A DNA stretch of 64,000 nt from Siderastrea radians (taxonomy: Eukaryota; Cnidaria; Anthozoa; Scleractinia; Rhizangiidae). The first letter of the stretch is position 1; the number at the start of each line of letters is the position of its first letter. Positions 1-12,053 of the stretch are shown here, piece after piece. Location of the stretch: positions 2,754,482 through 2,818,481 of the forward strand of contig OZ024898.1 of NCBI GenBank assembly GCA_964017195.1, in the 5' to 3' direction. Both the position numbers and the translations under genes were made by a program. The notes under the pieces were generated by a model, which was given only the letters and a program-made list of their open reading frames with translations, did not search any database and had not been told where the DNA came from.

Positions 1-1007
1 TTTCTTGAAATCGGCAGAACCCTCAACACTTCTCTTGAAAACGGTCTGTGAAGAACTCCGTAAATGATAGGATACAAAGCTGGAACAACAAACCAATAGA
101 AAGTTGAGCTGAGATGTACTTGGCGAGGAAGACTTATCGGAAGAGCCAGAATTTTGATGAGTACTGCTGGCAACCAGAACAGCATGACAACCAGTATCAG
201 AGTTAATAAAACTCGATTTGTTTTTTGGTCTTCTGCGCGCATTCTCATCTCGATCACGCCGCTGCTTCTTGGGATCTGGCCAAAAGTGTGATTTGTTTTT
301 CCTTCCTCTGTGCTTATTTTCATCTCGATCTCACTTTTTCTTTGGTTCTGACCAGAATTGTGGACATAAGCGTTATGTCGTCTGATGGCACACCATGAGA
401 TCAGCGGCACAACCGGCAATGTTACATAAAGGGCTAATGTGACTACTACGTAAATTGTGTTTCGGGTTTGGGTCTTCTCGCTGAAGGACATGGCACAAAG
501 TGATTCGCCTGGAGAGAATTGAAACTTGGCCGCACCAGATGCTATTGGACAGATCAGCACTGTGATGGCAACAATCCAGATTGCCAAGATCATGCCGTAG
601 GAACGGTTGAGCGAGAACCACTTGTTGTAGAAGCCTAATCGGGTGGCTTGAAAAAACTGGGTTATTGCCATTAGTGTCAGTGTCAGCAACGATATCCAAG
701 TCAGAGCGAGGAAGGAGAATCCTTGAATGTCACATAGCACTTGTCCAAAAAGCCACCTGCCAGTCACTAATGAGCCAACCGTAAACGGCATGACAAGGCA
801 GGAAATAAATCCGTAACACACGGCTAAAACTAGCATGAAAGTGTTTGTCGTCGTATGGAAGCGCGGCTTGTTATACATCACCAAGCAAATTAACAAATTG
901 CCCGTAAGAGCGACTAAATTGATGACCAGCATTAGTCCGCCTTCAACTGCCACTGTGAATTTGTTTCTTGAAGTCAGCATCGTGAAGTCCTCCGATTGGT
1001 CCCCCAT
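1..1007 (-). CDS. Orphan class A GPCR, melatonin-like clade, C-terminus cut by window edge
   Basis: Seven-helix receptor of the plasma membrane, expected to signal through G proteins; ligand unknown. The frame opens at ATG 1007 (MGDQSEDFT...), with another in-frame ATG at 980, and stays open for 335 codons to base 1. Visible landmarks are TM1 with TGNLL, TM2 ending VMPF, the TM3 cysteine in GQVLCDIQGF and the extracellular-loop-2 cysteine in GESLCAM. TM6 reads FWLP and TM7 reads LYPIIY. The three activation motifs are altered: the D/E-R-Y position reads TQF, CWxP reads FWLP and NPxxY reads YPIIY. Loop 3 contains two similar acidic/basic stretches (SEIEMK and GVIEMRM). It resembles the receptors at 8647 and 20068 (W/F-F-G, QGF, YNKWF), so it belongs to the same local family. 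It is single-exon as far as seen. Family assignment is confident; ligand class is not. Confidence 0.85.
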   Translation of the reverse strand, partial: MGDQSEDFTMLTSRNKFTVAVEGGLMLVINLVALTGNLLICLVMYNKPRFHTTTNTFMLVLAVCYGFISCLVMPFTVGSLVTGRWLFGQVLCDIQGFSFLALTWISLLTLTLMAITQFFQATRLGFYNKWFSLNRSYGMILAIWIVAITVLICPIASGAAKFQFSPGESLCAMSFSEKTQTRNTIYVVVTLALYVTLPVVPLISWCAIRRHNAYVHNSGQNQRKSEIEMKISTEEGKTNHTFGQIPRSSGVIEMRMRAEDQKTNRVLLTLILVVMLFWLPAVLIKILALPISLPRQVHLSSTFYWFVVPALYPIIYGVLHRPFSREVLRVLPISR

Positions 1008-1452
1008 TTGAGGTTTTTTGAGCTTGTTTCCTAGCAAAGGCAGAAAGAAAAGTTTAAATTTTGTGATCAGAGAATTTCAGTTGGGATTAAGATATATTGG
1101 TCCGCATTCATAATGATGACATGAATCGCGCCTTATGTCGGATACACATCCGACCAAGGAAGCACGCCCTCTACCATTACAGTGTCTACCTGTCAGAGTT
1201 TATACTTTTGCTTTTTCCGCCTTCTTTTCTCATAAGGCGCGGAATTTGCGCATAGGAAACTTGGGTTTTCCTGAACAGATATAGGTGTCGGCGCCTCCAG
1301 ATATTAACCATATTAGATCTCATTATTCCAGTATGCATTTGAGCGTATATTATAGACACACAAACCCAAGCAATTGTGATATCATTAAGTATTACGTGAT
1401 GCACAAGATCACGCTCTGATGAGGAAATGACGCAGAAAGAAAATAATTGATC
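1008..1452. other. Upstream region of the first GPCR
   Basis: AT-rich flank between the receptor start and the left end of the duplicated segment. No TATA box, exon or repeat could be supported by eye. It probably holds the promoter and 5' untranslated part of the minus-strand GPCR, which is inference from position only. Confidence 0.4.
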
Positions 1453-4400
1453 ACTCTAGAGAAAGGAAGATCATTGGGTGTATGATACACCCAATGGAAA
1501 TTCACGTAATTCACACCCAATGGAAATTCAATGGAAGTCACGTAATGAAATAATATAATATTGATTTCGAAATTTGCGGTAAATTTTGCGGACTCGCCTA
1601 TACACTGTACTTAAGAAGGTTGGAGTCAAATTCAAATTCTTTGAACGGTTTTAATTTGTAGTTTAATTGTTTCCGATGGGATGAAAGAAAATAAAACAAT
1701 CTAGATGAAAGAGGAAGAGAAGGAAGGAGGGCAGGCCAAAAAACAACTAACACTGCATAAATTTGTAGTTTGTGTGCTGACTTCTAACGATGTTAAACCA
1801 GCACCCCTGAATGAGGCCTCCGCCAAACGTATTCCGCATTTTGATTAAAAACTGATGAATTCGCGCCCTATTAAAAATGTTAAATGATTGTGAAGGATGC
1901 TAAATGACTGGAATGGTGTTGAACAAAGTTTTATTGCAATCTGTATTTGCACAACAGAGTTGTACTGATGTATCCAGCAATCTTGAATGCGTGTTGAGTC
2001 TGTTTGACCGTTTTAAGTCCTTTTCAACTTTTCGAACACGATACAGTCTTAAAAGTATCTAATTCAAGTTTTACAGAAAGCGTTTCAGTCAGGAGAATGA
2101 GATTAAGCAATTCAAATAAAGTGTTATATAGAGCGGTTTTCAAATGAGTGTCGTAAAACCAAAACCAAAGTAATTACCCCAGCCAATCACAACAGACACA
2201 AATTATCCAAAGAACCAATCAGAACTCGAAGCAAGTACATGTTACTGGCGTCAAGCGCGGGAAAAACGTGCGAGCGCGAGCAAGTCGCGACTGATTGGTT
2301 TGAGTTTTACTCCTGATTGGTCGAGAAAGTGGCGCGAGATTTTTTAACCAATCACAGAGCGAAGTAAAGCAAAACCAAAGCAAAACACGAATTACTTTCG
2401 ACACTCAATTGAAAACCGCTCTATTGACATAGCATTGATCTTGAAGTAACCAAAATGTCAATACGGCTCTGCAAATGCAATTAGGACAAGAGTAACTGAA
2501 TACATAATAAGAGTTTGCCTCTTACAAACACTCATCTAAAATACAAAGCTTATGTTGGTGCCTTCTGACTCTGATTTTATCAGTTATTCTCCATACAAAT
2601 GTCAACTTTGTCAGCATCGATGTTATGACCTTGATGTATATTTTGTTTTACTACCATCCTTTTGTTACTCGCGGGAAGTATTCTTTTTAAACCTGTCGTT
2701 CCAATTCCAGGTATATTCGTAGATTTATCAACCAGTGGTCATGCCTTACTTCTTTTCGTTGGAAATAATCTTATTATACAAAGCTTAGAGCCCAACCACT
2801 ATTCAAAACAACCGAAGTCTATTTACCTTTCAAAGCTTCAGTACATAAATGTTCCTCAGGCGCTGTTTATGAATCTTCCTGCTTGATCGACTAACCTTGA
2901 AGTCTGTAGTCGTTGATATATGTATAAGTGGACTACAAAATTTATTGTTAGGAGTGTTGACCAGCCATCCATGAAGACAATACTGACAATTCTAGATAGA
3001 ATTGCAAGCTCTTACAAATCGTAGAGATTGAATAGTGCTGTCCCACTTTTAGCTGGCATAGTTAGCCTCCGGGCTGATTTATTTGGATTTGACGCTAATT
3101 ACGTATTGAGGTATTCACTTGTTGTGACTTATAGAGGCCCATATTGAACGCTATTTTCATAAATGCTATCACCAAAGAATTTATAAGCACGAATTTGCCA
3201 AACTCGATCCTAGTTAGCAAAAATGATAGATGATAAGCACTCCAAGAATTCGAAAGAGCTGGTAATGATCCACGAGTGAGCTTTCATTTGAACGGTCACT
3301 CTCTAAGACTTTTTCATCGATAAATTCACCGAGTTGGAGCAAAATTAACATGCAGTGAGTACACTTGTCTGGGAGTGCTGACAGGTTCAAGTTACACAGC
3401 TTATTCTTCTCGCTGAACTTATTAATCCTTAAACAATCCTTGTTATTTGGCGAAGGTCCCTTTTCACGATTACAATTTATCACAGCATACTATAATCCCA
3501 TTTGTTCCGCTCGGTATGGTAACTTTGTAAACATATGTCAGTAGCAAACTTGACGACAAAAGTATTCAATCGAAAGCGCGTGAGACTCTTTACTTTTACT
3601 AGTTCCATGATATTCAGTATTCTTACCCATCGACTTTTTTTCTTTCTAAAGTTAATAAAAGAACCTTAATGGGTAGGAAACGTAACAATCCTTGATGGTT
3701 GTTGGAAAATTTTATAAATATCTCAGAAAATGTTGAATCCTGCAAACTCTGCTGTCAATCCGTTCTATTTCTGTGCTATCTCTTCTAAAGTCTTGTCGTA
3801 ATTCGTTTTCTTTAGCTATTCAGTATTGTTTCAACGGTAAATTTGGTTGCGTAGAGATTACTCAGTCAATATTTTAAGTATGCATTTTTTTGGAGAAAAA
3901 GTTACCTAAGTAGAAAGAAGTGTTTCAGATGCTAAAGAAATTAATCTTAACTTTAAAACTAAAACGTCAACTGGAAAAAAAGTTTTTTGACATATTTAAA
4001 AATTCTCTACAGAAAGTGTCTCTTGAAAATCTAAAAATGTAGTCAAGTGAATTGGAAAAGAAAAAAGAAAGGAAAAGAAAAAAATCAAAATAAAGCTTCG
4101 AGAACTCGAGTTAGTTTAGTTTTCGCTTTAGCTTCAACTCATGAATATATGTTATTGAACTAACGTAAGGTCCGTATTGGTAGGAAACATATTTGTCGAG
4201 TTCCTCCAAAGGCGGGGTACATAAACTTCCAAAAAAAAAAGAACAAGACCACTATCTTCCCAGTGCGGACCGAACAAGCTAGTTTAATAAAGAATTTATT
4301 ATTACGGCTCTCTACAAATATGCGTACAGCAAAGCGTATTTCAGAAGGGAACAAACGATTTTCAGAATTTTTCATAATATCATAATATCATCGCAGAGGT

Positions 4401-4770
4401 TTTTGCCAAAATTATAGGCAAGAAAGCAAGAACAAGGTTTAGACTTCATACAAAACTGGCCACTCTTCTAAAATTTTTCCAACGCACGATTAAGTGAGGT
4501 CTTTTCGCGAGCGGTCCATCTTAGGTGTCCGTATAGGAAAATTCGGACCCGCTCAGGGAACCAATAAGAAAGCTCCTTTTCAGCGCGGACCAGTTCAGCC
4601 ATATAATAAAACATCATAAAACATAATTAAGAAGGCAACACCATGTCTTACATTGCCGTAAAATGCTTCGAGCATTGAGAACACTGTACTTACTCAAGAA
4701 ATGTAGAAAGCTGGGCACTCGCCTCAGGCCCCTGTTTTCCATGCATTTTGCTCGTGTTTTCAAGTGCCCG
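1453..4770. repeat. Segmental duplication, copy A
   Basis: Non-coding segment that aligns almost collinearly with 5913-8456. Both copies begin ACTCTAGAGAAAGGAAGATC and carry the same doubled CACCCAATGGAAATTC motif. They then share long runs through the CAGCCATCCATGAAGACAAT and CCTTAAACAATCCT blocks. The match ends near the GCTCGTGTT block at 4751 (8411 in copy B). Copy A carries an extra MITE at 2129-2423 that is missing from copy B, and an extra stretch at about 4107-4640. No convincing gene lies inside; the short frames are not conserved between the two copies. Confidence 0.85.
2129..2423. mobile_element. MITE with TAGAGCGGTTTTCAA inverted ends
   Basis: About 295 bp, bounded by TAGAGCGGTTTTCAA and TTGAAAACCGCTCTA with further pairing (GAGTGTCG / CGACACTC). 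It is flanked by TA/TAT. The matching position in copy B of the duplication (about 6590-6600) is an empty site, so insertion is seen directly. The inside is rich in CCAAT-like motifs (CCAATCAC, CCAATCAG). A second, diverged member lies at 19607-20069. Confidence 0.8.
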
Positions 4771-4792
4771 CAGAATTTTTAACGAAATATTA

Positions 4793-5005
4793 GGCCCAGT
4801 AGAAACAGATGCAACGTTTCCGTTCTACAATGTTCAAAATTGTTAAATTCTACATATTATGGCAATCAAATTCCGTTCAACGCCATCCAGCATCATTCAC
4901 CATCGTCCAACATTATTCAACAGGATTGCCAAACGTGTGTAACCGTTGAATTCAACAATGTTGAACTTTGTTGAATGGAAATGTTGCATCCGTTTGCACG
5001 GGGCC
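4793..5005. mobile_element. MITE, PIF/Harbinger-like, with TTA target duplication
   Basis: A 213-bp element with long inverted ends: GGCCCAGTAGAAACAGATGC at the left pairs with GCATCCGTTTGCACGGGGCC at the right. It is flanked by TTA on both sides (4790-4792 and 5006-5008), the target size typical of PIF/Harbinger and Tourist-like MITEs. The interior holds repeated TTCAAC/GTTGAA motifs and the palindrome TTCAACAATGTTGAA. It sits at the point where the segmental-duplication match stops. Confidence 0.75.
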
Positions 5006-5008
5006 TTA

Positions 5009-5912
5009 CATGCAAATCAACCCTCAGTCCGCCGGGTAGATTAGCGGCAAATAGTATAGGTAATTAAGTTGACCTACTGAATCACATTAAGCTAAGAAAT
5101 TGAAAAATAAAGACATTCGTGATCGAGATAACATCCATATGTTTCTCTACAAAGACCACAGAAGTCTTGCAAAGCGTTATTTTGAAATTTTACTATTTAT
5201 GCCTCAGTTGAAATATTTGTTGTACGTTGGAAAACCATTACACGGATGTAGACGAAGATGTCAGTTATGCCCTCGTTCTGACACTCCCCGGATGTCTTAA
5301 GTAGAGGTGTGTCAGTTCGCCTTCAACAAATTCAAATAACTTGCATCTAACTCTCGTGAGCGGAACTATGAAGTACTAGCTTAAGGCCTTATCTCATATC
5401 AAACTTAATAAGTAATTGTTGTGGTTTGAGCTTTGAGGAATGAAACCCCTAACTAAAGATCTGGCGTTGCTGCCTATAAGGAATTTTTGTGGATGGTATT
5501 TTGTCATACACTGCTTTGCAGCGTTTTGTGCCGCTAGATTTGTGTAATGTATAAGGTTGCGCGAACGTAACTAGTGCCAGTCCCCAACCGGCATTAGAGA
5601 GAAAACTCGGTGGAGGAGGTAGAGTTCCTATTTTTTCACGTATCGGAGGTAATCCAGCCGCCTTCTTTACAATCTAACATAAGCAATTTTTGTTTACACA
5701 CACACAAAAACAATAAAGAAACTATACGAAAATGTATAAATTTACCCACTGATAACGTCATACCATATTTCAAGAACTGATAGTCAAATTTTGAATCTTG
5801 ATGATCGTTCAATAGTGGCATTGTTTTCAATAACCAAACGGTAAGCTTTTTGTGCCTTAGCCTTTTTTCTTTACACGCCACGCGATCTGTCAAATATGGT
5901 CTGAAGCTTGTG
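5009..5912. other. Non-coding spacer between duplication copies
   Basis: No gene, RNA or clear repeat is visible. Short reading frames here have no recognisable composition and are treated as chance. Confidence 0.4.
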
Positions 5913-8456
5913 ACTCTAGAGAAAGGAAGATCATTGGGTGTATGATACACCCAATGGAAATTCACGTAATTCACACCCAATGGAAATTCAATGGAAGTCA
6001 CGTAAGGAAATAATATAATATTGATTTCGAAATTTGCGGTAAATTTTGCGGACTCGCCTATACACTGTACTCAAGAAGGTCGGGATCAAAATTTCAAATT
6101 CTTTGAACGGTTTTGTAGTTTTAATTCTTTCCGGTGGGATGAAAGAGAATAAAGCAGTTTAGATGAAAGAGGAAGAGAAGGAAGGAGGGCAGGCCAAAGA
6201 ACAACAAACACTGCATAAATTTGTAATTTGTATGCTGACTTCTAACGATGTTTTAAAATAGGCACCACTGAATGGGGCCTCGACCAAACGTTTTCCGCAT
6301 TTTGATTCAAACTGTTGAATTTGCACCCTTTTAAAAATGTTAAATGATTGTGAAGGATGTTAAATGATGTGGAATGGTGTTGAACAGAGTTTTATTGCCA
6401 CCATCATTTGCACAACAGAGTTGTACCTGTATTCAACAATCTTGGATGCTTGTTAAGTCCATTTGACCGTTTTAAGTTTTAAGTCCTTTTCAACTTTTGG
6501 AATACAATACAGTCTGAAAAGAATCTAATACACGTTTTACAGAAAGCGCTTCAGTTAGGAGAATGAGATTAAGCAATTCAAATAAAGTATTATGTATTGA
6601 CATAGCTTTGATCTTGAAATAACCAAAATGTCAATACGGCCCTGCGAATGTAATTAGCACAAGAGCAACTGGATACACAACACGAGTTGGCCTCTCATGA
6701 ACACCCATCCAAAATATAAAGCTTATATGGGTGCCTATTGTCTCTATTTTCAATTTGTCAGTTATTCTTCATACAAATTACAACTTTGGCAGCATCGTTA
6801 AGTTATGACATGCATTTATTTTATGTCTTTTTGCTGCCCTCCTTATATTACTCACGGGTAGTATTCGTTTTTAAGCCGGCCGTTCCAATCCTAAGAATAT
6901 TCGTAGACTTATCACACAGTAGTATTGCCTGACTTCTATTCCTTGGAAATAATCTCATTATACAGAGCTTTGAGTCCAGCCACTATTTAAAAACAACTGA
7001 AATCTATTTACCTTGCAAAGCTTCAGTGCGTCAATGTCCCTCAGGTGCTGTTTATGAATCTTTGCTGCTTGATCGACTAACCTTAAAGTCTGTAATCTTT
7101 GATATCGAGCTGAAAGTTGTCACGTATAGTTTATTTTTAGGAGCGTTAGCTAGCCATCCATGAAGACAATACTGAAAATTCTAGATAGAAGTAAAAGCTC
7201 TTGCACATCGCCAAAAACAGTACAATCACAAGCGCAAACACAAAAAAGCCACCGGGCTGATTTATTTGGATTTGACGCTAATTACGTATTGAGGTATTCA
7301 CTTGTTGTGACCCATAGAGACCCATATTGAACGCCATTTTCATAAATGTTATCACCAAAGAGTGAAAAAGCACGAATTTGCCTAACTGGACCCTACTTAG
7401 CAAAAATTGCCAAATCATAAGTACTCCAAGAATTCGAAAGAACTGGTCAGGATTCGTGAGTAAGCTTTCACTTAAACGGTCAATCTCCAATACTACTCCA
7501 TCCATGACTTACATGACTAAGACTGGGAATGATGACAGGTTTAAGATACATAGATTATTCTTCTAGCTGAACTTACTAATCCTTAAACAATCCTCGTTAT
7601 TTGGCGAAGGTTCCCTTTCACGATTAGAATTTATCACAGTGTAACGTAATCCCATTTGTTCCGCTCGGTATGGTAACTTGGCAAACATATCTCAATAGCA
7701 AACTTGAAATCAAAAGTATTCAATCGAAAGTGCGTGAGACTCTTTACCTTTATCTGTACCATGATATTCAGTATTCTTACCCACCGACAAACTTTGCGCT
7801 GATTAAATCAAGGTCAGGATAAATAGAGAAAATGCAGTAATATGAGAATAAGAGCTTCATATTATTACAGATTTTAAAAGCTAACATTCAGCGCATTCAT
7901 TTTTTCTTTCTAAAGTTAATGAAACAACTGAAGACTTTAATGGGTAGGAAACGTAACAATCCTTGATGGTTGTTGGACAATTTAATAAATAACTCAGACG
8001 ATATTGTACCCTGCAAATTCTGTCAATCTTTTCTATTTATAATTCGTTTACTTTACCAATTCAATATTGTTTCAGCGGTAGATTTTGCACGCATTCTTTT
8101 GGAGAAAAAGTTACCCTACTTTCAACAGAGGTTGTTTAGATGTTAAAGAAATCAAACTTAACTTTTAAACTAACACGTCAACTGAAAAAAATGTGCTTGA
8201 CGTACTAAATTTTCTGTAGCAATTTTCTATTAAAAATCTAAGAATATAGTCAAAGTGACTTGGAAAAAGTTGAGACAAACCCAGTGAAGAATAAAGCTTC
8301 AAGAACTCATTGTTATAAGATGTTTCGAGCATTTGCGAACACTTTACTTACCAGAGACACGTGGAAAACTAGGTACCTGCATCGAGATTGTGCTTTCCGT
8401 ATACATTATTTTTGCTCGTGTTCTCAACTGCCCAAAGCATTTGGCAAGTCGTAGCG
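5913..8456. repeat. Segmental duplication, copy B
   Basis: Second copy of the segment at 1453-4770, in the same orientation, offset by 4460 bp at its left end. It lacks the MITE found in copy A and has a private stretch of roughly 100 bp at about 7795-7895. It ends about 190 bp before the ATG of the GPCR at 8647, so it probably includes part of that gene's upstream region. Confidence 0.85.
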
Positions 8457-8646
8457 ATAAATGTACTTGAATTTTACTGGCTGCACTGTTCGAAGCTATA
8501 CTTGATCATTTTTTTTTCTTTTTTCTGGTTTTTTTTTGTCTTGTTTTTTTTTTTCTGTCATAGACTACCCGCCGATAAAACGTTCGGTCTTCTAAGTCCG
8601 TTTTCCTGATCGCCATATTTATCCATGCAATTTCATCGCTACAAAC

Positions 8647-9765
8647 ATGGATGAAGAGAATCTGCAAAGGCTCTTGAACGATTTGAAAAACAGAAGCAAA
8701 ACGACTGTTGTATTTGAATCGGGTTTAATTTTGCTGATTATTGTGATTGCGTTTCTAGGCAATTTTCTTATCATCTGTGTGGTTTACAAGAATCCAAGAC
8801 TTCGTACTGTTACTAACATGTTCTTGGTCGGTTTATCTATTGCTGATATTCTAACTTCATCATTAGTGATGCCGTTTACAGCATCTATCTTTATACACGG
8901 AAAATGGGTGTTTGGTGAAGGCGCTTGTGTCTTTCAAGGGGTGTTCAGTCTTTGTCTAGTGTGGATCTCTCTACACATGGTGACACTGATGGCTATAAAT
9001 CGATACTTTTGTGTCCGAAGACCACGATTATATCGGAAATGGTTCACTAAAAAGACCACGTATGCCATGATTGCAACGATCAGCACTCTTCCTTTCGTTT
9101 TGACTATTTCACCTTATTTGAGCGGGCTAGTAACTTACATCTTTCGTCCGGGAAAAGCCGCTTGTTTTATGACATTTGATTCTGACCGAAAACTTGGAAA
9201 AATAGCTTATACCTTTTTTCTCTTGATTATTTACACAGTGTTACCCATGGCGCTTATTGGAGTGTGCTATTACAAAGTTTTTCGTACGGTTAAGCAGCAT
9301 GCAGTTGCAACAAAAAACACGCTACGGTTACGCACTCGTCAGCCGGGTGATTTGAGTTCGGAAGAAATGCGAATGACAAAACTGCTTCTAGTTCTTGTGG
9401 TTGCTTTTATCATCTGTTGGGTTCCCGTAATTACAGTGGATTTTCTCAACGCCATAATGGGAACGGGAAGCCTGCCTCGGGTGGCATATGCCACCTACAT
9501 TTTGTTCGCGTTTGGAAGCAGTTGCATCAATCCAATCGTATGCTTGACACTCAACGGGAAAATTCGCCGGGAGGCAAGGAAAGTTATATTTTTCAAAAGA
9601 CTGAGGCAGGTGGAGGATGCCGAACTAACGAAAGAAACAAAGCCAGAACTCACAATAATCCATGTTAAGGAAAAGGAAGGAAAACGATTAGAAACAACAA
9701 CAGGTGAAGATTTGCAAATTAATGAAATGAGAACAACAAAGGCTCAAGACAGTTCGTACATATAA
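8647..9765 (+). CDS. Orphan class A GPCR, melatonin-like clade
   Basis: Intronless receptor of 372 residues, plasma-membrane, expected to couple to G proteins; ligand not identifiable. TM1 carries LGNFL, TM2 IADILTSSLVMPF, and TM3 follows the cysteine in GEGACVFQG. The DRY position reads NRY. The loop-2 cysteine lies in GKAACF, TM6 contains CWVP, and TM7 reads NPIVC, a departure from NPxxY. The cytoplasmic tail after TM7 is about 70 residues long, very charged (many K/E/T), and ends AQDSSYI. The short N-terminus of about 22 residues has no signal peptide. ATG 8647 is the natural start, preceded by CATCGCTACAAAC. It is related to the receptors at 1-1007 and 20068-21102. Copy B of the segmental duplication ends just upstream. 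Confidence 0.92.
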   Translation: MDEENLQRLLNDLKNRSKTTVVFESGLILLIIVIAFLGNFLIICVVYKNPRLRTVTNMFLVGLSIADILTSSLVMPFTASIFIHGKWVFGEGACVFQGVFSLCLVWISLHMVTLMAINRYFCVRRPRLYRKWFTKKTTYAMIATISTLPFVLTISPYLSGLVTYIFRPGKAACFMTFDSDRKLGKIAYTFFLLIIYTVLPMALIGVCYYKVFRTVKQHAVATKNTLRLRTRQPGDLSSEEMRMTKLLLVLVVAFIICWVPVITVDFLNAIMGTGSLPRVAYATYILFAFGSSCINPIVCLTLNGKIRREARKVIFFKRLRQVEDAELTKETKPELTIIHVKEKEGKRLETTTGEDLQINEMRTTKAQDSSYI

Positions 9766-12053
9766 TAGCTGTTTTCCTCAGCTATAATTTTTTCCTATTT
9801 TGATAAAAGGAAGGCTTCCAGGAAAACTTAATGGCGAGCCACAACTTCAACAGAGACCGTCTCAACGGAGACGACATTAATTGAAGTTTTCAAAAGTAAT
9901 ATGCATTAAGAAAGCTTACACACGCAAATAGAAAAGACCCAATGGAGGAGGGGGAAAGGCACACATGATTAAAAAAAGGCAAGATCAGTTACTGCATTTA
10001 TATGTGAGACACGATTATAAAAGGAATTCGCCAAAGCTTATATCAAAATATTACGGCACATTATACTCAATTACTTAATTGCAGATAATAGCAATAAATG
10101 CATTATCACGGCATAAATTTCATATCGTCGTCAAAGGTGTTTATGCCTAGACCACTCTTTCCTAAAAAGGGGTGGACTAGGAATTCTTAGAAGTTGCTAG
10201 CTTGTCGTCCAGTGGTTTGTATGCATTGCATGCGTGTGGTTTGTATGCAGTGTTGTTTATTTCAGAAGAAACTGTACGTATGGTATCAAAATGTATCAGC
10301 TAGTAAAGTCGGTTCTGGAATAAGATATTAGCCTTAACTCACTCGCTTTCTATAACGTAGTGCAGCTTATGATATATAACGATCAACTTTATAGTTTGTT
10401 CATTTGCTATTTTTTCCAGAATTTTATCTTTGGTAGCCCTTGCCCGTGATTGAAAGGGTGATATTCACCTTAAAAATGTTAAAAGCAAAATCTTAGTTTA
10501 ATGAACATACAGTAAATGCTAAAACACGATGAAAATTCATTAACTGCACTCTTAATTGTATTGAAAACATTTTATTGTATTTTTATCAATAAACCTTAAG
10601 TTTTTAAATCGACACGATTTTTTTGAAGTGTGATATCCTGAAACGACCGTTTAGCGCACGTAACATTCAGCTTATAATTAAAGGGGACAGTGGCTAAAAG
10701 ACAAATTTTAATTGCCAGTAATATGACTGGCGTCTATTGGGTATAACCAATGATGTGTTTTTTAGAGTTTCGAGAGCAATTTGAAATGCAGTTCTATTTT
10801 CTTGAAAACATTTGAAATTGATTTATTCATATTGATTTTAATAATTTTACAACATAATGTGTCTTAAGGGTTTCAAACGCAGTTTATGTTAAATGCAAAC
10901 CTATTATCTTAAAAACATTTGAAATTGGTTTATTTAGATTGATTTTTAATTTGTAAAAAAAACGAGTTACATTTCTTTCACTCCCAGGGTCAAATCTTGA
11001 GTTGTAATGTGTTTTTAACTTTTGAAAGGTTCAGTCAGTATTCTCCCATGATCTTTGTTGTTTCAACTTTCGTCGACCAGGAAACTAAATATACATGCAT
11101 CATTTTCTTTTGAAAGTTATTGAGAGTTAAAAGGCAACGAAAAAGAATAATTACTTTGGAAATTCTGTAGAAGCGATCAGTGTTGAAACAAAACCAACTT
11201 TTCCAATCTTGTGAAAAGGCAGACCAAAAGCTGTAAGGCGGCGTCACAAGGCAAATTGTCTCGTAGTAATTCCGCCAACAGAAATTTTTAAACTTCAGGA
11301 AATGTTCGTCGTCAGGTGTGTTACACTGGGCATTTTTTGTACAACTTGTGTGGAATTTTGTTGCAGGACAAGTTGCACAAAACGCTGTCTAACTTAAGAC
11401 CTCCTTTAACCTTTACAGACACAAGAAATGGTCTTAAAATGTTTTTTTTTATTACTACTAAAAGCGAAACATCCGTAATTTTGATGCTTTGTTATTGATA
11501 AGCCTTAGTTTGAAAGCTGAAATGAAAAATACATAAATTTTAGCCACCGTTATTTGCAGGTGAAAACAGTATATTGCGTTGAAAATCCATAAAACTTTTC
11601 AATAAAGTCTGGGTCATTTTAAGTTAACAATTTATTAGCACAAGGAAAAGAAATATTACGAATTAAATGGGCTTAGATTTGAAAGGAAATTTAAAATTGC
11701 AATTAACAAAGCGTTTATTGGGTGCAACCGTATATTTTGACAAGGTAATGTGGCTTAAGGGCTTCAAGCGTATGTTGTTTTCAAATGCAATTTTATTCAC
11801 TTGTAAACGTTTGAAAATGATTTATTTACATTGATTTTTAATTTGTTGAGAAAAAAAAGTTAGGTGAAATTTTTACTTTCAAGCTCAAATTCTGAGTCTT
11901 TTTTTGGTTCTAAGTTCTTAATCTTTTGGTGAAATCCTAAAGTGCGGCCAGTGAAATAAAGCAGTTCTTTCCATACACGTGCCGTTTGTTTTTGCAAAAT
12001 GAAACTTGGCATTGTTTTTTAATCTATGAAGTTGCCTATTGGCAGTGTAAGGA
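9766..12053. other. AT-rich intergenic region between convergent GPCR genes
   Basis: No gene seen. It contains a diverged repeat present three times: a core of ACATTTGAAATTG-TTTATT then ATTGATTTTTAAT occurs near 10806-10845, 10915-10955 and 11807-11850. The longer block around it (GTCTTAAGGGTTTCAAACGC / GGCTTAAGGGCTTCAAGCG) is shared between 10855-10885 and 11745-11775. The two flanking receptor genes face each other, so both 3' untranslated regions fall here. Possible poly(A) signals for the plus gene are AATAAA at about 10092 and 10588. Confidence 0.5.

Noticed and set aside
5636..6001. 121-codon frame across the left end of duplication copy B
   Set aside because: It is not preserved in copy A and shows no domain.
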